Assembly (NCBI GenBank): GCA_934254725.1
Contig: CAKQLR010000048.1
Span: forward strand, 1 to 15,356
Direction of reading: 5' to 3'
Length of the DNA: 15,356 bases
Source of the DNA: an uncultured Clostridia bacterium
GTDB lineage: Bacteria; Bacillota; Clostridia; Christensenellales; Borkfalkiaceae
Shown here: in pieces, positions 7,683-13,202 of the stretch
How positions within the stretch are numbered: position 1 is the first letter of the stretch
How the letters are laid out: every line of letters starts with the position of its first letter
Position numbers and translations under genes: made by a program
The notes under the pieces: model-generated
The model's database searches: none
Told to the model about the DNA's origin: nothing
The model's input: the letters and a program-made list of their open reading frames with translations, nothing else

Positions 7683-8550
7683 TCTTTATTAAGTCTTTCA
7701 GGTAATTAAGTGTTTTTTCACCGAATTCTTTGTCTCGGAGCGAATACTCTATAAACGCCTTTACATAACCGAATTTATCGCCCGTGTCGTATCGCTTACC
7801 TTCGAATTCAAAGGCAACAGCCCTTGAATCCCTTGCCTGCAAATCGAAAGCGTCCGTAATCTGGTACTCTCCGTTAGCGCCCCTACCTATCTTATCTATA
7901 TAAGAAAAAATGTCGTAATCGCAAACATATCTGCCGAGGGGTGACAGATTGGATTTTACTTTCTCGATAGGCGGTTTTTCGGTAATCTTAGTCATATTGA
8001 AAATCCTTCCGTCCTGCCCGTCGTATTCAACGGAAGCATATTTCGGAACGTCTTCAAACGGAACCCTCTTGCAGCCTATAACCGTTTTACCCGTTTTCTC
8101 GTAGGCTTCGATAAGCTGAAGCGAAACAGGTTTGTTCTCGTTATACATCAAATCGTCGCCGAACATCAAAAGGAATGGCTCACCTGCCGCAAAATCTTTC
8201 GCAAGCGAAACAGCATGCGCGGTACCAAGCTGTTTATCCTGCAAAACAAAATAGTAATTTGCAATGGAATTTACCCTTTTTACCTTTTCTCTCAGTTCAG
8301 TGTATTTATCGCCTTCAAGCTTTTGATTGAGCATTTCGTTGACGGAAAAATAATCGCGGATTATCTCCGAATGCTGACCGACAACAAATAAAACCTCTTC
8401 TATACCGCTTTGACAGGCTTCCTCTACAATATACTGCAAAACAGGAGTATCTATTATAGGCAACATCATTTTCGGCACAGCTTTGGTGAAAGGTAAAAAG
8501 CGCATACCGAATCCCGCTACGGGAATAACGGCTTTTCTTACTTTTGTCAT
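7675..8550 (-). CDS. galU: UTP-glucose-1-phosphate uridylyltransferase (GalU/GtaB type)
   Basis: 291 residues, normal for GalU. It makes UDP-glucose from UTP and glucose-1-phosphate for cell-envelope glycans and galactose metabolism. The nucleotide-binding N-terminus AGFGMRFLPFTKAVPK (12-27) is followed by ML PIIDTPVLQYIVEEA and by GDDLMYN near 130. The C-terminal part has EKPPIEKVKSNLSPLGRYV, GEYQITDAF and RYDTGDKFGYVKA, all in GalU order. Several usually conserved positions differ: Met instead of Thr after AGFG, PKMML for PKEML, and QLGTAHAV where GalU normally has GLGHAV, a form closer to other sugar nucleotidyltransferases. The overall match still favours GalU, with some doubt about sugar specificity. 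AGGGAGAG lies 5-6 nt before ATG 8550, the best ribosome binding site in this block. Confidence 0.85.
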   Translation of the reverse strand: MTKVRKAVIPVAGFGMRFLPFTKAVPKMMLPIIDTPVLQYIVEEACQSGIEEVLFVVGQHSEIIRDYFSVNEMLNQKLEGDKYTELREKVKRVNSIANYYFVLQDKQLGTAHAVSLAKDFAAGEPFLLMFGDDLMYNENKPVSLQLIEAYEKTGKTVIGCKRVPFEDVPKYASVEYDGQDGRIFNMTKITEKPPIEKVKSNLSPLGRYVCDYDIFSYIDKIGRGANGEYQITDAFDLQARDSRAVAFEFEGKRYDTGDKFGYVKAFIEYSLRDKEFGEKTLNYLKDLIKND

Positions 8551-8585
8551 TTAATCTCTCCCTATATCTCACATAAACACATATG

Positions 8586-8609
8586 GCGTCGGGCAAAATC
8601 ACCCGACGC
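8586..8609 (-). other. GC-rich hairpin in the galU leader
   Basis: GCGTCGGG (8586-8593) and CCCGACGC (8602-8609) form a perfect 8-bp stem with an 8-nt loop. It stands out in an AT-rich 191-bp gap and ends about 36 nt before the galU start codon. No T-tract follows on either strand, so it is not a standard intrinsic terminator. It might be a processing or stabilising structure between upp and galU. I see no convincing promoter in 8551-8741, so galU may be read through from upp. Confidence 0.55.
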
Positions 8610-8741
8610 TGAATGCAATTTTCTCCGAAAGCTTTAAAACTTTCATCGCTTGTTTTAAATATATTGGTTTATTGATTCCGTTATGCATCGCCATAAGCGA
8701 CAAAACAGAATTCCAAAGGTGTTTTTTTTTGTTTTTTCAGA

Positions 8742-9371
8742 TTACTTCGTTCCGAATATTCTGTCGCCCGCATCACCGAGACCGGGAACGATATAAGCGT
8801 TTTCGTTAAGATACTCGTCAAGTGCCGCAACGTAAATATCAACGTCCGGATGAGCTTTTCTTACGGCTGCAACACCCTCGGGCGCAGCTATAAGGTTCAT
8901 CATTTTTATATCTGTGCACCCCCTGTCTTTAAGGAACTGAATAGCGGCAATCGCGCTACCGCCGGTAGCAAGCATAGGATCTACAACGATAAGAGTTCTC
9001 TGGTCTGCATCCAAAGGAAGTTTGCAGTAGTATTCTACGGGCTGATGAGTTTCGGGGTCACGATAAAGACCTATATGACCTACCTTTGCGTTAGGTACAA
9101 GCGTTAAAATTCCGTTTACCATGCCGAGTCCAGCTCTTAAAATAGGAACCACACCGATACTTCTGCCTGCAACCATTTTTGCTTTGGTTTTGCAGATAGG
9201 CGTTTCTACTTCAACTTCTTCCAAAGGCAAATCCTTTGTCGCTTCGTAAGCGAGAAGAAGAGAAATTTCGTCGAGAAGCTGTTTAAAGTCTTTTGAGTTT
9301 GTGTTCTTGTCACGCATCATAGTGACTTTGTGTTGGATTAACGGATGATCAACTACAACAAATTTACCCAT
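8742..9371 (-). CDS. upp: Uracil phosphoribosyltransferase
   Basis: 209 residues, the exact size typical of bacterial UPRT, which converts uracil and PRPP to UMP in pyrimidine salvage. It has GRSIGVVPILRAGLGM (69-84), the PRPP-binding motif VVDPMLATGGSA (129-140) and the C-terminal uracil-binding GLGDAGDRIFGTK. A strong ribosome binding site (AGGAGA) precedes ATG 9371. It has its own near-consensus promoter at 9517-9545 and a leader of about 140 nt with an intrinsic terminator, so attenuation control is likely. The stop is followed by A-rich DNA without a terminator, which suggests the transcript continues into galU. In B. subtilis upp lies near the same ywlC-ywlE-ywlF genes seen to its right here. 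Confidence 0.97.
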   Translation of the reverse strand: MGKFVVVDHPLIQHKVTMMRDKNTNSKDFKQLLDEISLLLAYEATKDLPLEEVEVETPICKTKAKMVAGRSIGVVPILRAGLGMVNGILTLVPNAKVGHIGLYRDPETHQPVEYYCKLPLDADQRTLIVVDPMLATGGSAIAAIQFLKDRGCTDIKMMNLIAAPEGVAAVRKAHPDVDIYVAALDEYLNENAYIVPGLGDAGDRIFGTK

Positions 9372-9510
9372 ATTTATTCTCCTATATTTTGCCGCATAGC
9401 GGTGTTATTAAAAAAAATGCCTCACCGACGGAAAGGCGGCAAGGCATAATAATACACATATATTATCAATCTTACCGATATCTCCGTACCGAATTTAAAG
9501 ATTTCTTCTG
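9372..9510 (-). promoter_or_regulatory. upp leader with a candidate three-state (PyrR-like) attenuator
   Basis: Three alternative pairings can be drawn in the minus-strand RNA. (a) An upstream hairpin at 9503-9468: lower stem AAUCUU/AAGAUU, 5' bulge including UAAA, upper stem CGGUA/UAUCG, loop CGGAGA. (b) An antiterminator: ACGGAGA (9487-9481) with UUUCCGU (9434-9428), and CGGUAAG (9477-9471) with CUUGCCG (9443-9437), 14 bp around a 3x2 internal loop. (c) The terminator at 9447-9417. Forming (b) excludes both (a) and (c). This is the logic of PyrR-controlled leaders in Firmicutes. The UUUAAA bulge and the GGAGA loop resemble the PyrR-binding loop, but its CC/GG core is not conserved. Pairings are seen; the ligand is inferred. 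Confidence 0.5.
9410..9447 (-). terminator. Intrinsic terminator in the upp leader
   Basis: In minus-strand RNA AUGCCUUGCCG (9447-9437) pairs with CGGUGAGGCAU (9427-9417) over 11 bp, including two G-U pairs, closing a 9-nt loop and followed by eight U (9417-9410, the first being shared with the stem end). The wobble pairs mean it folds well only on the minus strand. It lies downstream of the upp promoter and only 38 nt before the upp start, with no room for another promoter in between. It must therefore be bypassed to express upp, and it also stops read-through from rpiB. Confidence 0.88.
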
Positions 9511-9516
9511 CATTAC

Positions 9517-9545
9517 ATAGTAGCACATTGCAGGCGCTTTGTCAA
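9517..9545 (-). promoter_or_regulatory. Near-consensus sigma-A promoter for upp
   Basis: TTGACA (9545-9540), a 17-nt spacer, and TACTAT (9522-9517). The -35 is a perfect match and the -10 matches 5 of 6 positions. The predicted start is near 9510. It lies in the rpiB-upp gap, 28 nt after the rpiB stop, and is the best promoter in the window. Confidence 0.85.
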
Positions 9546-9572
9546 TGCTTTTTATGTACTTAACAAAATTTT

Positions 9573-10022
9573 TTATTTAGAATATTTTTGTTCGATAGCC
9601 GTTATCTTGTCAATTCTTCTCTGATGTCTGCCACCGTCAAAGCCGGAAGAAAGGAACGTATCGACTACTTCGAACATAAGTTCTTTGGAAATAATCTTTG
9701 CACCAAACGCAAGCATATTGGCATTGTTATGGTTTCTTGTAAGACCTGCGGAAACAACATCGTGACAATGCGCACAACGTATTCCGGGAACTTTATTCGC
9801 CGCAATACTTATGCCGATACCCGTACTGCAAATTAAAATACCGAAATCGGCATCACCGTTTTTAACGCATTCCGCCGCTGGAAGCGCGTAGTCGGGATAG
9901 TCGCAGGATTCTTCGGAAAAGCATCCGAAGTCAATCGTTTCGTAGCCTTTTTTCGTCAGGTGCTCGATAAGTTCTTTTTTGTAGTCGAAACCGCCGTGAT
10001 CCGAGCCTAAAGCAATTTTCAT
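9573..10022 (-). CDS. rpiB: Ribose-5-phosphate isomerase B
   Basis: 149 residues, the usual size for RpiB/LacAB-family isomerases, which interconvert ribose-5-phosphate and ribulose-5-phosphate in the pentose phosphate pathway. Motifs are SDHGG (7-11), the catalytic-cysteine loop ICSTGIGISIAANK (Cys65) and TRNHNNANML (95-104), where the histidine and asparagines contact the substrate. ATG 10022 is chosen because GAGGTG sits about 7 nt upstream. A GTG at 10031 is also in frame (giving an MKIMKI start), but it lies inside that ribosome binding site. Its position after the YwlE-like phosphatase matches ywlE-ywlF in B. subtilis. Ribose-5-phosphate feeds PRPP, the co-substrate of Upp encoded next. 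A promoter and a small palindrome lie just upstream. A LacA/LacB galactose-6-phosphate isomerase is much less likely, because it would normally be paired. Confidence 0.94.
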   Translation of the reverse strand: MKIALGSDHGGFDYKKELIEHLTKKGYETIDFGCFSEESCDYPDYALPAAECVKNGDADFGILICSTGIGISIAANKVPGIRCAHCHDVVSAGLTRNHNNANMLAFGAKIISKELMFEVVDTFLSSGFDGGRHQRRIDKITAIEQKYSK

Positions 10023-10037
10023 AATTTTCACCTCAAA

Positions 10038-10052
10038 AGGACAATATGTCCT
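10038..10052. other. 15-nt palindrome between the rpiB promoter and its ribosome binding site
   Basis: AGGACA-ATA-TGTCCT is a perfect inverted repeat with 6-bp arms. It lies just downstream of the candidate TATAAT at 10063-10058 and a few nucleotides before the GAGGTG ribosome binding site of rpiB. It could be an operator over the transcription start, or a short 5'-terminal RNA hairpin. No known operator consensus is recognised. Confidence 0.45.
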
Positions 10053-10057
10053 GTTTT

Positions 10058-10085
10058 ATTATAACGTTTTTATTTTATCAATCAA
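10058..10085 (-). promoter_or_regulatory. Candidate internal promoter for rpiB
   Basis: TTGATT (10085-10080) and a perfect TATAAT (10063-10058) are separated by 16 nt. The -10 overlaps the stop codon of the YwlE-like gene. The predicted start near 10051 falls in the palindrome at 10038-10052. It would allow rpiB to be expressed apart from the dnaB operon. AT-rich gene ends give chance matches, so confidence is moderate. Confidence 0.45.
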
Positions 10086-10511
10086 TTTCCCGCTTGCTAT
10101 ATCATCACAAAGCAGACAGCACGCGGAATAAAGTGTTTTATAAGTTTTTTCGTATTCGTTCAAGCCGAAACCGTACGGATCTTCTATAGGGAAAAAACCA
10201 TATAAACGTGAGAAATCGGTGGCTTTTTTGCTTTTTACCGCTGTAGCAACCAACGGCGACATACACACTATAACGTTTGCTTCCTTCCCTAATTCGGGAG
10301 TGAATTTTCTTGCTGAAAATCCGTTGACCTGTATCCCGTGGGAAGCCAGAACGGTTGCGGCAAACATATTTATGGGGCTACCGTCTACAGCATTCGTACC
10401 TGCCGAGCCGACATCCGCTTTTATTCCTTTTTTTTCAAGAAGATCTTTTAAAATGTACTCCGCCATGGGGCTACGGCATGTATTGCCGACGCACACAAAT
10501 AATATTTTCAT
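10059..10511 (-). CDS. ywlE: LMW-PTP-fold protein-arginine phosphatase (YwlE-like)
   Basis: 150 residues. The P-loop is CVGNTCRS with nucleophile Cys7, Arg13 and, at position 11, threonine. In B. subtilis YwlE the equivalent Thr11 is the residue that favours phosphoarginine, whereas tyrosine phosphatases have Ile or Leu there. The general acid is Asp111 in IEDPYGFGLNEY, close to the YwlE form DPFGG. YwlE removes arginine phosphate placed by the kinase McsB, which marks proteins for ClpCP degradation. The context supports this: tsaC upstream (14-nt gap) and rpiB downstream, as in ywlC-ywlE-ywlF. No McsB is in the window. No clear ribosome binding site is seen before ATG 10511, so coupling to tsaC is likely. 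An ordinary tyrosine phosphatase remains possible. Confidence 0.85.
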   Translation of the reverse strand: MKILFVCVGNTCRSPMAEYILKDLLEKKGIKADVGSAGTNAVDGSPINMFAATVLASHGIQVNGFSARKFTPELGKEANVIVCMSPLVATAVKSKKATDFSRLYGFFPIEDPYGFGLNEYEKTYKTLYSACCLLCDDIASGKLIDKIKTL

Positions 10512-10525
10512 AGCTATGCAAGTAG

Positions 10526-11521
10526 TTAATCGTCTCTGCAGGCTTTAAAAAACCTGTTCATAACGCCTACGTCTATTTCACTGTCACCGACAAGCTCTAT
10601 TCCGATAATATAATCGGAAATCTTTTCAGCCTCGTGCAGAGCTTCGTAAACGTTTTCGGCAAGCTCTTCGGAAGTCTTTCCTATGTCAATAGTCCTAAGT
10701 CCGCCAAGACTTTGCTGTACGGTATCGTCGCACAAAATTATGGGAGATAATCCGCGATTTAAGGCACTTTTGTATTCCTCCACAGCCTTTTGGACGTTTT
10801 TTCTCTCGAAAAATTTTGTTCTGCACTTCGGGGAATAATGTTTATACTTTACCCCGGGAGATTTTATTTTATCCCCCTCTTTATGCTGCGCGTATTCACA
10901 CACGCCTACCACGCTTTTTATCATTTCCGAAGTGATAAGACCGCTTCTTAAAATAAGCGGCGTTTCTGTAGTAACGTCGAGAACGGTGCTTTCGATACCG
11001 CCCGAACATCTTCCTCCGTCAAGAATCAAAGGAATTTTTCCGTTTAAGTCCTCAAAAACGTGCTCAGCGGAAACAGGGCTTATGTGCTTTGATACATTCG
11101 CAGACGGAGCCGCTACAGGAAGGTTCGTCGCCCTTAAAAAAGCCTGCGCGTTTTCATCCGACGGTATCCTTATAGCCAAACTGTCAAGCCCACAACTGAC
11201 TTCACTTGCAACCTTTCCCTTACTCCTATAGACAAGCGTAAGCGGACCGGGAAGAAAGGCTTTTCTAAGTTTTTCGACGTACGGAAAATCATCGTAAACA
11301 AGCTCCGAAATGTCGTATTCTTTGTGCACGTGAACAATCAATGGATTATCCGAAGGTCTGCCCTTTGCTTCGTAAACGGATTTAACGGCTTTACTGCTCG
11401 TCGCGAGCGCACCCAACCCGTAAACGGTCTCGGTCGGAAAAGCCACAAGCCCTTCGTTTTTTATTATTTCTGCAGCGAGTGCCAAGCTCTCAGCATTCGG
11501 TTTAAGTACAAGTGTTTTCAT
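10526..11521 (-). CDS. tsaC: L-threonylcarbamoyladenylate synthase (Sua5/YwlC type)
   Basis: 331 residues, the long Sua5 form with a C-terminal domain rather than the short TsaC form. The YrdC domain (about 10-205) contains FPTETVYGLGALA (28-40) and KGRPSDNPL (53-61), then PGPLTLV, LAIRIPSD, PVAAPSANVS and GGIESTVLD. The linker SPGVKYKHYSP (221-231), which closes over the active site in Sua5 proteins, leads to the Sua5 domain (to 331). It makes threonylcarbamoyl-AMP from threonine, bicarbonate and ATP, the first step of t6A37 tRNA modification. The start overlaps the dnaB stop as TGATG (11523-11519) without its own ribosome binding site, so it is probably translated by reinitiation after dnaB. 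Confidence 0.95.
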   Translation of the reverse strand: MKTLVLKPNAESLALAAEIIKNEGLVAFPTETVYGLGALATSSKAVKSVYEAKGRPSDNPLIVHVHKEYDISELVYDDFPYVEKLRKAFLPGPLTLVYRSKGKVASEVSCGLDSLAIRIPSDENAQAFLRATNLPVAAPSANVSKHISPVSAEHVFEDLNGKIPLILDGGRCSGGIESTVLDVTTETPLILRSGLITSEMIKSVVGVCEYAQHKEGDKIKSPGVKYKHYSPKCRTKFFERKNVQKAVEEYKSALNRGLSPIILCDDTVQQSLGGLRTIDIGKTSEELAENVYEALHEAEKISDYIIGIELVGDSEIDVGVMNRFFKACRDD

Positions 11522-13134
11522 CAGAATATTTCGTCTATATCCGTTTGACCGATTTTTATTTCCGAAGACTCGGAATTATTCGCGTCGCCGGACGGCATTT
11601 TTTCAAACAGCTCGCTTGCATTGAATACCCCATCTTCGGGCGGCGTAAACATACCTTCGTCGCCGGCAGGCGGTTCGTAGCTCGGTGCGTTATCCGCATC
11701 GAAAGGAGCATCTTCAACATCCTCGGGCATAGGAGGAATTCCTCTTCCGCCTCCCGTCTGAACGGTTTCGAATTGCGCTTTATAATCTTTCGGTAAATCG
11801 ACAAACTTAGTATTGCCGCCTTTAAACAGAAGTTCGAAGCTCCCTGTAGAACCTGCACGGTTTTTCTCTATAAGGATCTCGGCAACGTTCTTCATTACCT
11901 TGCCTTTTGCTATTTCGCTTTCCTCCGCAACCTTATCGGGACGGTGAATAAACATAACTATATCCGCGTCCTGCTCTATCGATCCGGATTCACGAAGGTC
12001 CGAAAGAACCGGCTTTTGTCCCGTTCTGTTCGTAACAAGACGGGAAAGCTGAGAAAGCGCTATAACCGGAACGTCAAGTTCCTTTGCAATCATTTTTAAA
12101 TTACGGGAAATTTGAGTGATTTCCTGCTGACGATTATCACCGCGATTAGTTCCGACCTTTTGAACTTCCATAAGATGAATGTGGTCGACAACAATCAAAT
12201 CAAGCCTGCCTTGCTTGCTTTTCAGCCTGCGGCATTTGGAAAGAATTTCACCGGGCGTGGTAATTGACGTATCATCTACGAATATCTTTCTGTCGGAAAG
12301 CTTTTTCCTCGCAGCCCAAAGTTTCTTCCAACCGTCCTCGTCAATCTGCCCGCGTATCGCCCTGCCGTTGTCAACGCCGCTTATCGAACAAAGCATACGT
12401 TGGGCAAGCTCTTCCTTTGTCATTTCCAACGCGAAAACCGCACATACGGCGTCGCTTTGAATTGCCGCATTTTCGACAATGTTCATTGCGAGCGTTGTTT
12501 TACCGTTGGACGGACGAGCCGCAAGTATGATCAGATTGCCCCGGCGGAAACCGTTCGTAAATTTATCCATTTCGGTGAAGCCTGATTTCAACCCCGCGAA
12601 CGCGTTCTGGTCTTTTCCGATTTCTTCAAACTTATGAAGAACGTCCCCGAGTTTTTCGGACAAAAGCGAAAGAGTTGACGTATCGTTTTCCGCAGAAATA
12701 TCGTAAATGGATTTTTCGGCAAGAGAAAGCGACGCGTCGCTATCGGACGAACCGTAGCAATCCTCCAAAATCTTGTTTGCACTGCGAATAAGTGCGCGCA
12801 GGATGCCGTCTCTCCTCACTATCTCAAAATAAGAACGATAGTTTGCGGTAGAAGGAATGACGCCTGTTAAATCGGTAACATACGCAATGCCGCCGACCTG
12901 ATCGAGTTTTCCATCTCCGTCAAGTTTATCGCACAGCGTGATGAGATCGACAGGCTTGCTTTGGTTGTATATGTCGCACATCGCATTGAAAATTGTTTTG
13001 TGCGACTCGTTGTAAAAGTCTCCCTCTTTAAGCTCGGTCAGAAGTTCGGACTGAAGTTCCTGATCCATAAGCACGCAACCGAGTACCGATTGCTCTGCCT
13101 CGAGATTGTGCGGAAGCACTCTTGATGTTGCCAT
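11521..13134 (-). CDS. dnaB: Replicative DNA helicase DnaB with an acidic C-terminal extension
   Basis: 537 residues; bacterial DnaB is usually about 440-470. The N-terminal domain (about 5-105) opens with PHNLEAEQSVLGCVL. The RecA-like motor (about 175-447) has Walker A ARPSNGKTT (Lys212), Walker B IVVDHIHLM (Asp317), the ALSQLSR motif (359-365) and the arginine-finger region EKNRAGSTG (Arg426). Walker B is usually DYLQLM, so the HIH substitution is unusual, as is Asn for Met in Walker A. No intein is present. From ~448 a tail of about 90 residues rich in D, E, P and G ends QTDIDEIF. DnaB unwinds DNA ahead of the replisome. AGAGGA lies 6 nt before ATG 13134. It follows pepF by 68 nt and overlaps tsaC by one base. 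The core is well enough preserved for it to be the housekeeping helicase, not a phage copy. Confidence 0.95.
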   Translation of the reverse strand: MATSRVLPHNLEAEQSVLGCVLMDQELQSELLTELKEGDFYNESHKTIFNAMCDIYNQSKPVDLITLCDKLDGDGKLDQVGGIAYVTDLTGVIPSTANYRSYFEIVRRDGILRALIRSANKILEDCYGSSDSDASLSLAEKSIYDISAENDTSTLSLLSEKLGDVLHKFEEIGKDQNAFAGLKSGFTEMDKFTNGFRRGNLIILAARPSNGKTTLAMNIVENAAIQSDAVCAVFALEMTKEELAQRMLCSISGVDNGRAIRGQIDEDGWKKLWAARKKLSDRKIFVDDTSITTPGEILSKCRRLKSKQGRLDLIVVDHIHLMEVQKVGTNRGDNRQQEITQISRNLKMIAKELDVPVIALSQLSRLVTNRTGQKPVLSDLRESGSIEQDADIVMFIHRPDKVAEESEIAKGKVMKNVAEILIEKNRAGSTGSFELLFKGGNTKFVDLPKDYKAQFETVQTGGGRGIPPMPEDVEDAPFDADNAPSYEPPAGDEGMFTPPEDGVFNASELFEKMPSGDANNSESSEIKIGQTDIDEIF

Positions 13135-13167
13135 AAATTTTCCTCTTAAAGTATTCTTAAATGTGCT

Positions 13168-13193
13168 GTTAATGCGAGATATAGGCAGCTTTT
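13168..13193. repeat. 26-nt intergenic repeat, copy 2 (upstream of dnaB)
   Basis: On the plus strand this begins GTTAATGCGAGATATAGGC and matches 5737-5762 at 22 of 26 positions. It lies between the pepF stop and the dnaB start, in the same orientation relative to transcription as copy 1. Its right end overlaps the perfect inverted repeat AGCTTTT-ACA-AAAAGCT (13187-13203), which includes the last base of the pepF stop and lacks a following T-tract. Confidence 0.5.
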
Positions 13194-13202
13194 ACAAAAA
13201 GC

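Noticed and set aside
8586..8609. Perfect hairpin considered as an intrinsic terminator after upp
   Set aside because: It lies far from the upp stop and close to the galU ribosome binding site, and neither strand has a T-tract after the stem.
9417..9434. UCC...GUGAGGC text in the terminator considered as the PyrR-binding consensus itself
   Set aside because: The partial match has extra nucleotides and sits in the terminator stem. In known leaders the PyrR site is the upstream anti-antiterminator, so the hairpin at 9503-9468 is the better candidate.
11556..11858. 100-codon open frame within the dnaB tail region in another frame
   Set aside because: The dnaB frame is continuous to a stop that overlaps tsaC precisely, and this product has no family features. 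The tail could have been a frameshift, but the clean junction with tsaC argues against that.
11521..13134. Possibility of a phage-type DnaB or an intein-containing helicase
   Set aside because: The motor motifs run without a large insertion and the neighbours are housekeeping genes, with no phage genes in the window.
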